Shown: positions 47,076 through 55,701 of the stretch, piece after piece
Numbering within the stretch: position 1 is the stretch's first letter
How the letters are laid out: the number at the start of each line of letters is the position of its first letter
DNA from: Cyclobacterium jeungdonense
GTDB lineage: Bacteria; Bacteroidota; Bacteroidia; Cytophagales; Cyclobacteriaceae
NCBI RefSeq assembly: GCF_010994275.1
Contig: NZ_WMCD01000001.1
Location: 62,001 to 126,000 of the forward strand
Direction: 5' to 3'
Length of the DNA stretch: 64,000 nucleotides
Translations under genes and position numbers: made by a program
Notes under the pieces: generated by a model
What the model saw: only the letters and a program-made list of their open reading frames with translations
What the model was told of the DNA's origin: nothing
The model's database searches: none

Positions 47076-47714
47076 TCAAAACTCCAAACCCTTCAGCTCT
47101 TCGGGAGAATTGATGGTGGTTTCCTCAAAATGCAAACTCCAGCCCATCGTACCCGTAAGCAGGTAGATTTTTGACAATTCGGTGAGCAAGCGTTCTCTGG
47201 CATCTGCTTTTAGGTCGGACTGTTGGATCTTTTCGTCCAGAATCTTGTAAACACTGCCTTTTATTTTATTGTAATCTGCTGCGTCGAATTTATTGAAGTA
47301 ATCTTGACTGACATCGTAATATTGTAAATCGGGATAAATATTTATTTCTGGTTCCGGAATACTAATGATCCGTACCTGCTTTGCCTCCGGGTCTATTTCG
47401 GATATAAGTTGCCTCAAATCATAGGCAACCGTAACTTTTGCATTGATAATAACCAATGCTTTTTTATCGGCGGAAAAAATATCAAAATAATTTTTTCGGG
47501 TATTTTTATAACTCAATACCTGAGAAAAATGCCCCTCAGTTACCAACAACTTGCCCACCTGTTGGATTTGTTGCTCGAGCAAGGCCGTATTTTGTTGGAT
47601 TTCCTGCTGTTCATTATTTTGACGGATCAAGAATTGAATCGCCCCGTAAAGCAACAATGCGGTAACTATTCCAGCCAAAAATCGGTACATCTCTCGGTGT
47701 TTTTTTCTAATCAC
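47076..47714 (-). CDS. DUF4230 membrane-anchored protein
   Basis: A 212-residue protein with one N-terminal membrane helix (FLAGIVTALLLYGAIQFLI), a coiled-coil-like Gln-rich stretch (NNEQQEIQQNTALLEQQIQQ) and a DUF4230 domain (about 60-190; ALVIINAKVTVAYDLRQL, PEPEINIYPDLQYYDVSQDY). The domain should face the periplasm. Its function is unknown. A second Met (codon 9, MYRFLAG) is a possible alternative start. It stands alone and is probably not part of the glycan loci. Confidence 0.82.
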   Translation of the reverse strand: MIRKKHREMYRFLAGIVTALLLYGAIQFLIRQNNEQQEIQQNTALLEQQIQQVGKLLVTEGHFSQVLSYKNTRKNYFDIFSADKKALVIINAKVTVAYDLRQLISEIDPEAKQVRIISIPEPEINIYPDLQYYDVSQDYFNKFDAADYNKIKGSVYKILDEKIQQSDLKADARERLLTELSKIYLLTGTMGWSLHFEETTINSPEELKGLEF

Positions 47715-47895
47715 TTAAATGATACTGTAAAAGAAGGGAGAATAAGGGGAGGTTCCAACAAGAGACAGCCTGAAAGGTCGCATTTATTTTCTAATGTCCT
47801 TTTGAGAATTAAATTGGGTAAAACATTTTAAAAAAGGGGTACATTGAATATCTTAGTAAAAACGCCCAATAGACTAACCAAAATAATAATCGACT

Positions 47896-49578
47896 ATGCA
47901 GGAATCTCCCTGGTTTAAGTTCTACCCGAAAGCAGTACCTACCGTCATCGATCCCGAAGAATTCGGCAGTGTAGTAGATTTATTTGAAGAGAGCATTCGA
48001 AAATTTGGCGATGCTGTGGCCTACGAGTGCATGGGAAAAACCATTTCCTTTAATGAATTGGACCAATTGTCCAATCAATTTTCCGCTTTTTTACAGCAAA
48101 AATTGGCATTAAAGAAGGGTGACCGCATTGGCATTCAAATGCCCAACCTGCTGCAGTACCCCGTGGTCATGTTTGGAGCTTTGCGGGCAGGATTGGTTGT
48201 GGTAAATACCAACCCACTTTATACGGCCTCCGAAATGAAGCATCAATATACCGATGCGGGTGTCAAGGTGGTCGTGATCTTGGCAAATTTTGCCTACAAT
48301 CTGGAAAAGATTAAGGAAGAATCGGGTATACAGCATGTGGTCGTGACCGAGATTGGGGACCTATTGGGCGGATTGAAGGGAATGATCGTTAATCTGGTGG
48401 TAAAATATATCAAGAAGATGGTTCCGGCTTATTATCTGCCCGGGGCCTGGACTTTCAAAAAGGCGATGTCCGCAGGAAATCCGGCCACTTTTGAAAAACC
48501 AACCTTGCAGGGAGCCGATTTGGCTTATTTGCAATATACGGGCGGGACGACTGGTGTATCTAAAGGAGCAATGCTGACCCACCGAAACATTGTAGCCAAT
48601 ATGCAACAGATTTCCGCCTGGATGAAACCAAAGCTTAAAGAGCGGGAAGAAACGGTCATAACAGCCCTGCCCTTGTATCATATTTTTGCGCTGACAGTAA
48701 ATTGCCTGGCCATGATGAAGATTGGAGCACATAACGTACTCATCACCAATCCCAGGGACATGCCGGCCTTTTGTAAGGAATTGAAAAAACATCCTTTTAG
48801 CGTTTTTACCGGGGTTAATACCCTTTTTAATGGGTTATTAAACCAGGAAGCTTTTCGTTCCCTGGACTTTAGTTCGTTAAAAATTGCTGTAGGAGGCGGC
48901 ATGGCTGTGCAGCAGGCAGTGGCCAGACGCTGGCAAAAAGTCACTGGAACGCCATTGGCAGAGGGTTACGGACTTACCGAAACCTCGCCTGTAGTTTCTT
49001 GTAATCCCATTGATGGTACTGAAAGACTGGGAACCATAGGTGTGCCCCTACCCAATACTGAGGTGAAAATCGTGGACGACGAAGGCAAAGAGCTTCCCAT
49101 CGGGGAGCGGGGAGAGTTATGTGTCAAAGGACCACAGGTAATGCCAGGGTATTGGCAGAGACCTGAAGAAACTAAAACTGCTTTTTACGAAGACTGGTTT
49201 AAAACCGGTGACATAGCTGTTCAGGATGAAGATGGGTTTTTTAAGATTGTAGATCGTAAAAAAGAAATGATTTTGGTATCCGGCTTTAACGTGTACCCCA
49301 ATGAAGTAGAAGATGCGCTTGCCGAACACGAGCAGGTAGATGAAGTGGGTGTTATTGGCATTCCGGATGAAAAGTCTACCGAAAGGGTGATCGCCTACGT
49401 GGTAAGCACTAATCCTTCCCTAACTGACGAAGAACTGATCGCTTTTTCCCGTGAAAATCTTACCAGTTACAAGGTTCCCAAGGAGATTTATTTTGTGAAG
49501 GAACTCCCTAAATCCAATGTCGGCAAAATTCTCCGTCGAGTGATCCGGGAAAATCACGAGAAAAAGCAGCAAGCCTAA
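47896..49578 (+). CDS. fadD: Long-chain fatty-acid-CoA ligase
   Basis: A 560-residue acyl-CoA synthetase of the AMP-forming family. The ATP-binding loop is YTGGTTGVSKGAMLTH, followed by GYGLTETSPVVS, DWFKTGDIA and the C-terminal hinge (DRKKEMILVSGFNVYPNEVE). The catalytic lysine is in KSNVGKILRR near the end. It activates fatty acids to acyl-CoA using ATP in the cytoplasm, for beta-oxidation or lipid synthesis. Length and motifs are typical of FadD-like enzymes, although chain-length specificity is not readable. Its stop codon overlaps that of the convergent acetyltransferase gene. Confidence 0.92.
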   Translation: MQESPWFKFYPKAVPTVIDPEEFGSVVDLFEESIRKFGDAVAYECMGKTISFNELDQLSNQFSAFLQQKLALKKGDRIGIQMPNLLQYPVVMFGALRAGLVVVNTNPLYTASEMKHQYTDAGVKVVVILANFAYNLEKIKEESGIQHVVVTEIGDLLGGLKGMIVNLVVKYIKKMVPAYYLPGAWTFKKAMSAGNPATFEKPTLQGADLAYLQYTGGTTGVSKGAMLTHRNIVANMQQISAWMKPKLKEREETVITALPLYHIFALTVNCLAMMKIGAHNVLITNPRDMPAFCKELKKHPFSVFTGVNTLFNGLLNQEAFRSLDFSSLKIAVGGGMAVQQAVARRWQKVTGTPLAEGYGLTETSPVVSCNPIDGTERLGTIGVPLPNTEVKIVDDEGKELPIGERGELCVKGPQVMPGYWQRPEETKTAFYEDWFKTGDIAVQDEDGFFKIVDRKKEMILVSGFNVYPNEVEDALAEHEQVDEVGVIGIPDEKSTERVIAYVVSTNPSLTDEELIAFSRENLTSYKVPKEIYFVKELPKSNVGKILRRVIRENHEKKQQA

Positions 49579-50150
49579 GCCTGCCGGGTTGCTTGATCCA
49601 GGTTTTTAATAATTCTGGCCGGATTTCCGCCCACCAATACATCAGCAGGTACATCTTTGGTCACCACCGAACCTGCGGCAATGATGCTGCGGGATCCGAT
49701 ACGCACACCAGGACAAATGATGGCTCCTCCGCCAACCCACACGTCATCCTCGATATGGATCGGCCGGCCAAATTCCAGTAGTGATCCTCTGGCGGAAGCT
49801 TCAATGGGATGAGTGGCTGTATAGACTTGCACATTGGGACCGAATAAGCAGCGGTTACCTATGGTTATTGTACAGACATCCAATAGGGTACAATTGAAAT
49901 TGAAAAAAACCTGATCCCCTACCTTTATATTATAGCCGTAATCACAGTAAAATGGCGGTTCGATGCCGAAATCCTTGCCTATTGCCCGTAGTAATTGCCC
50001 CATGACTTGTTGTCGTAGCTGGGTCTCATCCGGTGCACTGTCGTTCAATTTTTTTAAAAGAATACGGGCATTCAATCTTTCTTGGGAAAGTTCCTCGTCC
50101 GAAGCCAGGTACAATTCGCCGGCCAACATTTTTTCTTTTTCCGTCTTCAT
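49575..50150 (-). CDS. Sugar O-acetyltransferase (maltose/galactoside type)
   Basis: A 191-residue left-handed beta-helix acetyltransferase. The N-terminal Maa-type helix region begins TEKEKMLAGELYLASDEEL. Hexapeptide repeats follow, including CTITIGNRCLFGPNVQ and a catalytic His in YTATHPIEA, and the end is IIAAGSVVTKDVPADVLVGG. It transfers acetyl from acetyl-CoA to a sugar hydroxyl in the cytoplasm. The start is directly next to the stop of the DinB gene at 50151, so the two form an operon. It converges on fadD with overlapping stops. Confidence 0.9.
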   Translation of the reverse strand: MKTEKEKMLAGELYLASDEELSQERLNARILLKKLNDSAPDETQLRQQVMGQLLRAIGKDFGIEPPFYCDYGYNIKVGDQVFFNFNCTLLDVCTITIGNRCLFGPNVQVYTATHPIEASARGSLLEFGRPIHIEDDVWVGGGAIICPGVRIGSRSIIAAGSVVTKDVPADVLVGGNPARIIKNLDQATRQA

Positions 50151-50690
50151 CTATTCGGATACTAATATGGATTTTATTTGATCGCAGTGCCGTTTTTCAT
50201 GGGTGAGCATGATTTCTATGGTGGTATCCAGTGGATACACAATCCATTTGTTTGCAGGTGATGCTATCATTTGTTTTTGGTTAAAATAGGGGTCAAGTTT
50301 CTGAATGTAAACTGAAAGTAGGTGCTGGGTTTCAAAAAACGTGTTGAGCAGGTCTTGGTTATGCATACCGGCTGTTGGTTCCCAGCGAGCAAAGGTTTTT
50401 ATTTTGACTGGTTTTTTGTTGGCAGAAAGGATCATTTCGCCCATTTTTTTCCCATAGAATGGTAAGTTCCCCAATAATGGGCTTTTGTACTTTCCCTGAA
50501 TGATTTGATCAAAAATGGGAAAATACGATTCATTTACGCGCACCAAGTGATGGAGGATTTCCATGGGACTCCAGTTTTCGGGATTGGGTCTTTGGTTTAG
50601 GGTGGTTAGGTCGTATTCGTTTGCTAGTTTGTCGAACTCCCAGGTAAGCTGAGTCAGTTCCATCTGCCAGGTATCGGCTTGTTCGTTCAT
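50151..50690 (-). CDS. DinB-family protein
   Basis: A 179-residue four-helix-bundle protein of the DinB/YfiT-like superfamily. The metal-binding histidines are probably those in SPMEILHHLVRVNE and in MLTHEKRHCDQI, the usual positions. Such proteins act as metal-dependent thiol transferases or hydrolases, mostly undefined. It is the first gene of a two-gene operon with the sugar acetyltransferase, without spacing between them. No stress-regulon operator is visible. Confidence 0.88.
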   Translation of the reverse strand: MNEQADTWQMELTQLTWEFDKLANEYDLTTLNQRPNPENWSPMEILHHLVRVNESYFPIFDQIIQGKYKSPLLGNLPFYGKKMGEMILSANKKPVKIKTFARWEPTAGMHNQDLLNTFFETQHLLSVYIQKLDPYFNQKQMIASPANKWIVYPLDTTIEIMLTHEKRHCDQIKSILVSE

Positions 50691-50862
50691 AGGGTTTTAT
50701 ATCTAAAGCTGGGTTGTGTTTCCTGATGCCAGGGCGTGGTCTATAAGCAGATTCCCGGCACCAAAACCTAATATTAACTATTTGGAGATTGGAATTCAAG
50801 AAAGAAATAAAAACAATTCCTTTTGATTCTCCATCCAATTGGTTTTATTTTATACTTCGCTT

Positions 50863-52236
50863 ATGTATGCCATCGTAGATATTGAAACTACCGGAGGATT
50901 TTCGGCTCAGCACCGGATCATTGAGATTGCGGTAGTGTTCCATGACGGAGAAAAAATCACCGGACATTACGAGCGTTTACTCAATCCCCATAGAAGCGTT
51001 CCGTCCTTTATTACAGGTCTTACCGGTATTGATGCAGGGATGCTGTCAGAAGCACCTGATTTTGCACAGGTAGCGGAAGAGTTGTGGACATTGCTGGAGG
51101 GGAAAATTTTCGTGGCGCATAACGTCAGTTTTGATTATAATTTTATCAGGCAGGCATTTGAACAGGAAAAGAAGTCGTATAAGCCCAGGCGTTTATGTAC
51201 GGTAAGGCTTAGCAGAAAAATTTTTCCGGGCTTGAGAAGTTATAGTTTAGGTCGCTTGTGCGAATCCAGGGGAATTACGGTGAATGACAGGCACCGTGCT
51301 TTGGGAGATGCCTGGGCTACTGCCTTGCTATTTGGGCAGCTGCTAAAGGAAGATCGGAATGGGGAAATTGCCAGGTCACTCAAAGGGAAAGAAAAAGCAC
51401 TCACGCTTCCCCCGAATATCAGTCACGAACAATACAACCAATTACCCCGCGCTACAGGTGTGTATTATTTTCATGACAAAAACGGGAAGGTAATATACGT
51501 AGGGAAGGCAGTAAATATAAAAAGCAGGTTTGACAGCCATTTTTCCGGAAAATCAAAAATCAGCCTAAAGTCCGAAATTTGCGATATCAGTTACGAGCTT
51601 ACGGGTAGTGAGCTTCTGGCATTGCTGCTGGAAGCAATGGAAATAAAACGACTTTGGCCCAAATACAACCGCTCTCTGAAAGTAAAATCCATTTCCTGGG
51701 GGGTATTTGCCTACCTGGACCAGCAAGGATATCAGCGCTTTCAGGTGAGTAAAATTTTTCCGGGAATAAAACCGCTGATGACATTTACCAGCCACACGGA
51801 AGCCTGGAAATTAGTGTCGGACAAAACGGAGGAACTGGAACTCTGCCCCAAATTATCGGGTATTCAGAAAACGTCCGGTGCCTGTTACGACTACCGGTTG
51901 GGAAGATGTGCAGGGGCCTGCTGTGGGGAGGAATCGCCTGAAGCCTATAATCAGAAAGCAGCCAACTTATGGAACGGAACGTCAAGCCAGCAAGGAGTAC
52001 GATTTCTGATAAAGGACCGGGGAAGGAACCGCGAGGAAGAAGCTGTATTACTCGTGGAAGACGGGTTTTTGGCAGCTTTCGGATACATTGACCATTCTGC
52101 TCAATGTCAGGAAATTGGAGAGGTACTGGATTTTCTCAAGCCAGTAAAAAGGGTCGTAGAGACCCAGGCTTTGCTGCAGTCCTACTTGACAAAACTCCCG
52201 GCGGATCGGATTATTCCGCTGAACGGGATGCAATAA
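50863..52236 (+). CDS. DEDDh exonuclease fused to a GIY-YIG nuclease domain
   Basis: I start at the ATG at 50863 (MYAIVDIETTGG); a TTG 24 bases upstream adds a non-conserved extension. The 457-residue protein joins a DnaQ-like 3'-5' exonuclease (residues 1-165; Asp6 and Glu8 in DIETTGG, VAHNVSFDYN, DRHRALGDAWA) to a GIY-YIG endonuclease (about 195-275; GVYYFHDKNGKVIYVGKAVN) of the UvrC N-terminal/Cho type. The remaining part has a Cys-rich segment (YDYRLGRCAGACCGEE), as in UvrC and Cho. Both active sites look intact. It is likely to act in DNA repair, perhaps incising and trimming at lesions. The combination is known in several phyla but poorly studied. Confidence 0.92.
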   Translation: MYAIVDIETTGGFSAQHRIIEIAVVFHDGEKITGHYERLLNPHRSVPSFITGLTGIDAGMLSEAPDFAQVAEELWTLLEGKIFVAHNVSFDYNFIRQAFEQEKKSYKPRRLCTVRLSRKIFPGLRSYSLGRLCESRGITVNDRHRALGDAWATALLFGQLLKEDRNGEIARSLKGKEKALTLPPNISHEQYNQLPRATGVYYFHDKNGKVIYVGKAVNIKSRFDSHFSGKSKISLKSEICDISYELTGSELLALLLEAMEIKRLWPKYNRSLKVKSISWGVFAYLDQQGYQRFQVSKIFPGIKPLMTFTSHTEAWKLVSDKTEELELCPKLSGIQKTSGACYDYRLGRCAGACCGEESPEAYNQKAANLWNGTSSQQGVRFLIKDRGRNREEEAVLLVEDGFLAAFGYIDHSAQCQEIGEVLDFLKPVKRVVETQALLQSYLTKLPADRIIPLNGMQ

Positions 52237-52281
52237 AGTAAGCAGAAACTTACCTTTAAGAAAATAACCAAATATAAGATT

Positions 52282-53301
52282 ATGAAAATTAACGATCAAG
52301 ATCCCCTTTTGCCCTATCAACCTGATTCGAAAAGGTATGAATCCATGAAGTACCGAAGGTGTGGACGGAGTGGTCTGGACCTTCCCTTGATTTCTCTGGG
52401 GCTTTGGCATAATTTCGGGCATGGTGATGATTTCAAAAACGGTAGAAGTATCCTCAGGACAGCCTTTGACCTGGGAATCACCCATTTTGACCTGGCTAAT
52501 AATTATGGTCCACCCTATGGAGCCGCGGAAGAAAATTTCGGGAGAATCTTCCAAAAAGACTTCAAAGCCCTTCGGGATGAGCTAATTATTTCATCCAAGG
52601 CCGGCTGGGACATGTGGCCCGGGCCCTATGGTAATTTTGGTTCTAAAAAATACCTGGTGGCCAGCCTGGACCAAAGTTTGAAACGGATGGGATTGGACTA
52701 TGTGGATATTTTCTACCACCACCGCCCCGATCCGGAAACACCCCTGGAGGAAACCATGGCCGCTCTGGACCTGATCGTACGGCAAGGGAAAGCCTTGTAT
52801 GTCGGAATCTCCCAATACAGCGCGGAAGATACGGCAAAGGCATCCCAATTATTAAAAGAGATGGGTACTCCCTGCCTGATTCACCAACCACGTTACAGCA
52901 TGATGGACCGATGGGTAGAGGATGGTCTGCTCGATGTCTTGGAATCAGAAGGGATTGGTGCCATTGCGTTTTCTCCACTGGAACAGGGTGTTTTGACCAA
53001 TAAGTACCTGAAAGGTTTTCCAGAGGATTCCAGGGCTGTTAAGGATGGCCGGTATCTTCAAACAGAAAAATTAACTCCCGAGCTACTTAGAAAAGTAGAG
53101 CAACTTAACGAGCTGGCGAAAAAAAGAGGGCAGAGTCTGGCTCAGATGGCCATCGCCTGGCTGCTGAAAGACAAGCGCATCACTTCCGTTTTGGTAGGAG
53201 TGAGCAAGCCGTCCCAAATCATTGACAATGTGAATAGCTTGAAGGTTCTTGATTTTTCCAGCGAGGAACTGGGGAAAATAGAGCAACTAATTAAGTCCTG
53301 A
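52282..53301 (+). CDS. gpr: Aldo/keto reductase, L-glyceraldehyde 3-phosphate reductase type
   Basis: A 339-residue NADPH-dependent aldo/keto reductase. The tetrad is visible as Asp in THFDLANNYG, Tyr in the same loop, Lys in ISSKAGWDMW and His in FYHHRPD. The segment NYGPPYGAAEENFG is a hallmark of the YghZ/Gpr branch, whose E. coli member reduces L-glyceraldehyde 3-phosphate and methylglyoxal. The NADP-binding end reads SVLVGVSKPSQI. It follows the nuclease gene by 45 bases and is closed by a strong terminator. The in vivo substrate here is inferred. Confidence 0.9.
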   Translation: MKINDQDPLLPYQPDSKRYESMKYRRCGRSGLDLPLISLGLWHNFGHGDDFKNGRSILRTAFDLGITHFDLANNYGPPYGAAEENFGRIFQKDFKALRDELIISSKAGWDMWPGPYGNFGSKKYLVASLDQSLKRMGLDYVDIFYHHRPDPETPLEETMAALDLIVRQGKALYVGISQYSAEDTAKASQLLKEMGTPCLIHQPRYSMMDRWVEDGLLDVLESEGIGAIAFSPLEQGVLTNKYLKGFPEDSRAVKDGRYLQTEKLTPELLRKVEQLNELAKKRGQSLAQMAIAWLLKDKRITSVLVGVSKPSQIIDNVNSLKVLDFSSEELGKIEQLIKS

Positions 53302-53373
53302 ATTGAAGCGATTTCTTTTAAAGGAGTTTTAGCACCTAGTCAAAAAGCTGTCGTCTATTCTGGTATACATATG

Positions 53374-53407
53374 TCCTGCGTGAGGTTCTTTCACGCAGGA
53401 TTTTTTT
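53374..53407 (+). terminator. Rho-independent terminator after the aldo/keto reductase gene
   Basis: A perfect 10-base-pair stem, TCCTGCGTGA (53374-53383) with TCACGCAGGA (53391-53400), closes a 7-base loop and is followed by seven T residues. Confidence 0.95.
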
Positions 53408-53503
53408 ATTTCATAAATCTGTTTTATGGTGAAAAATACGGATATTCGGTATATTTTTTGTTTTAATATTTGTATATTGACTCAGAACCCAATTAACCAA
53501 GTT

Positions 53504-54301
53504 ATGAAAAAGCAGCTATTTGTGGCAATTTTGGCCCTATTTACGAGCGTCAGCCTATCGGCGCAGGAACAGCAGTATCTGGTATTTGAATTTATCAAAG
53601 TAGAACCTGACCGGGTGTTGGACTACCTGGAATACAAGGATTTTTTGGCAGAGGTTCATAAAACTGCCAAGGAAGAGGGACATATCAGCGGGTGGGATTT
53701 ATGGTCCTTGCAATCCGGATCTGATCTGGAGGGAGAAAATTTTCAGTACGTGACAGTTACCTACTACGAGGATCCGGTAAAAATGATGAATGGAAACAAT
53801 GTGGATCTGTTGGTGAGCAATGCACTCAAAGCATTTCCCGACATGAGCGAGGAGGCAGTCCGGAAAAAGATTAGCGATGCACTTGAAATGCGTGACCTGG
53901 CCATACGAAGTTATATGGTAGAGGTGGCACGTACTTCGGATGACTTTGAGTTCAAGCCGGGAATTTTAGCTTCCTTTGATTTGATGAAAGCGGTTGAAGG
54001 AAAATTTCAGGACTACGAAAAGGCCGAAAGGGAAGTATTCCTACCCATCCATGAAAAAAAGATACAGGCAGACCTGATGGAAAACTGGCGATTCCTGAGA
54101 ACAGCCCTTCCTACAGGCAGTGAAGCCAAATCCACCCACTTGACCATGAACGTGTATTCCGACTATTTGCAGTTCTTTAATTCTATGGAATACGAGGATA
54201 TGGAAATCACGGAAGAACAGCAAATGGCCGTCGAAGAAGGCCTAAATTCAAGGGATCAGAAATGGGTTTACCTGGCGACACTTGAAACAATGGTGCGATA
54301 A
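53504..54301 (+). CDS. Exported protein of unknown function
   Basis: The ATG at 53504 gives a clean signal peptide (MKKQLFVAILALFTSVSLSA, cleavage before QEQQ); an upstream ATG at 53426 would place 26 extra residues before it. The mature part of about 245 residues is rich in acidic residues and reads like two dimeric alpha-beta barrel-like (antibiotic-biosynthesis-monooxygenase or NIPSNAP-like) halves: YLVFEFIKVEPDRVLDYLEY and a later THLTMNVYSDYLQFFNSMEY. That fold suggestion is weak, and no active site is clear. It stands alone between a terminator and a convergent gene, with only 3 bases between the two stops. Confidence 0.7.
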   Translation: MKKQLFVAILALFTSVSLSAQEQQYLVFEFIKVEPDRVLDYLEYKDFLAEVHKTAKEEGHISGWDLWSLQSGSDLEGENFQYVTVTYYEDPVKMMNGNNVDLLVSNALKAFPDMSEEAVRKKISDALEMRDLAIRSYMVEVARTSDDFEFKPGILASFDLMKAVEGKFQDYEKAEREVFLPIHEKKIQADLMENWRFLRTALPTGSEAKSTHLTMNVYSDYLQFFNSMEYEDMEITEEQQMAVEEGLNSRDQKWVYLATLETMVR

Positions 54302-54304
54302 ACA

Positions 54305-54952
54305 TCAGTTTGGGGGGTTAAAAACATCATTTTCCCAACCCAGGTGTTTGCAAATTAGAATCATCAGGTAGTTGACACCGCTGTGAAAAACAACTAATAG
54401 AAAAATGGCCAATACAGGGACCCCAAAAACCTGATAGGGCCATGCGTATGTCCATACCCCTAACTGTATGGTGATAATTTCACCAATCGTGGGGAAAATC
54501 ATGGCCACCAAAAGGGTTAATAGAATCTTTTCTTTGGTTCCCTGTAGGTCTAAAGAGCGGAAAAGGTCTTTTTCTAATTGATAGACAAATGTAAAGGCCA
54601 ATGCCCAGGCAAAAGGAAGCCAATAGGGAAAGGACCGTGTTCCCAGGTCATGGTATTCCCAGTGATTATAATAGATTCCCCACCATTCACAGCAGACGCC
54701 TAAAACACCGCCTAAAAGGGCCCCGGTGAGGTATACGTATTTATCTTTCTCATCAAGCCTCCACTTTTTTACCAGGGTGTATAGTAAGTATAAAGCCAAA
54801 ACCAATCCAACCCAGGCATCGAAAGAATGAAAACTACCTATAAAAAAACCGGCAAGGATAAGTTTCAGAAGGCTTTTGGCCAGGATTTTTCCAGTTTCCG
54901 TTTTGGACGAAATTTTAATAGCTGTTTTCAATAGTAGCCGTTTTGCAATCAA
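54305..54952 (-). CDS. Polytopic membrane protein of unknown function
   Basis: A 215-residue inner-membrane protein with about six hydrophobic segments, for example LLKLILAGFFIGSFHSF, YLTGALLGGVLGVCC, LPFAWALAFTFVY, LLTLLVAMIFPTIGEI and VPVLAIFLLVVFHSG. A conserved-looking polar patch, CEWWGIYYNHWEYHD, lies between helices and could form a binding or catalytic site. I do not recognise the family. It is the last gene of a minus-strand operon after the sirtuin gene (16-base gap). Confidence 0.75.
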   Translation of the reverse strand: MIAKRLLLKTAIKISSKTETGKILAKSLLKLILAGFFIGSFHSFDAWVGLVLALYLLYTLVKKWRLDEKDKYVYLTGALLGGVLGVCCEWWGIYYNHWEYHDLGTRSFPYWLPFAWALAFTFVYQLEKDLFRSLDLQGTKEKILLTLLVAMIFPTIGEIITIQLGVWTYAWPYQVFGVPVLAIFLLVVFHSGVNYLMILICKHLGWENDVFNPPN

Positions 54953-54968
54953 AAATAGTAAAAAAGAT

Positions 54969-55682
54969 TTAGCCTGGAAAAAACCATTTTTTCAAATGCT
55001 CCTCCATTATCAACACTCCCTTTCCTGCCCTTTCCTCAATGGGTATTAAATGTTTAGCAGGATAATAGGAAGGCATTTTAGGATCTATAATAAACTTTGG
55101 TATTTCCGAAGCAGCTTCATCCAACAGGCCTGCGGCAGGATAGACCATCAGGGAGGTACCGATAACAGCAAATGCATCGGCACTTTTTACTGCAGAAATG
55201 GCTGCATCCATCATGGGCACGGGTTCGCCAAACCAGACAACAAAGGGACGTAATTGGGAGCCTTTTTCACAGGTGTCACCCAGATTGATTTCAAACCCTT
55301 CCACAGGATAAACAAGACTTGGATCCAGGCTACTCTGCGCTTTGAAGAGTTCACCGTGTAGGTGAATTACTCGAGAGGAACCGGCCCGCTCATGGAGGTC
55401 ATCTACATTTTGGGTGATGATGGTCACGGCAAAGGTTTTCTCCATTTCCGCAAGCTTCAAATGAGCCGGGTTTGGCTGTGCATTCTTGCAGGCCTTTCGC
55501 CGTTGGTTGTAAAAGTCCAAAACCAGTTCCTTATTTTTTTGCCATCCCTGGGGAGTAGCCACATCCATGACATCGTGCCCTTCCCACAGGCCATTATCAT
55601 CTCTGAACGTACGGATACCACTTTCCGCAGAAACCCCTGCCCCGGTCAAAACCACCAGGTGTTTTTTCTCCTGCCTGTCCAT
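54969..55682 (-). CDS. cobB: NAD-dependent sirtuin deacylase (Sir2, class III-like)
   Basis: The ATG at 55682 (MDRQEKKHLVVL) gives a 237-residue sirtuin. The NAD loop is LTGAGVSAESGIRTFRD, the catalytic block TQNVDDLHERAG with HLHGE, and the later NAD site IGTSLMVYPAAG. The Tyr and Arg of DFYNQRRKA correspond to the residues that favour succinyl or malonyl groups in CobB. The usual four zinc-binding cysteines are missing; only one Cys (GDTCEKG) remains. Zinc-free sirtuins occur in Bacteroidota. It removes acyl groups from protein lysines using NAD. It lies 19 bases after the OmpA-like gene in a minus-strand operon. Confidence 0.9.
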   Translation of the reverse strand: MDRQEKKHLVVLTGAGVSAESGIRTFRDDNGLWEGHDVMDVATPQGWQKNKELVLDFYNQRRKACKNAQPNPAHLKLAEMEKTFAVTIITQNVDDLHERAGSSRVIHLHGELFKAQSSLDPSLVYPVEGFEINLGDTCEKGSQLRPFVVWFGEPVPMMDAAISAVKSADAFAVIGTSLMVYPAAGLLDEAASEIPKFIIDPKMPSYYPAKHLIPIEERAGKGVLIMEEHLKKWFFPG

Positions 55683-55701
55683 TGTAAAAGCCAGTTTATT
55701 C

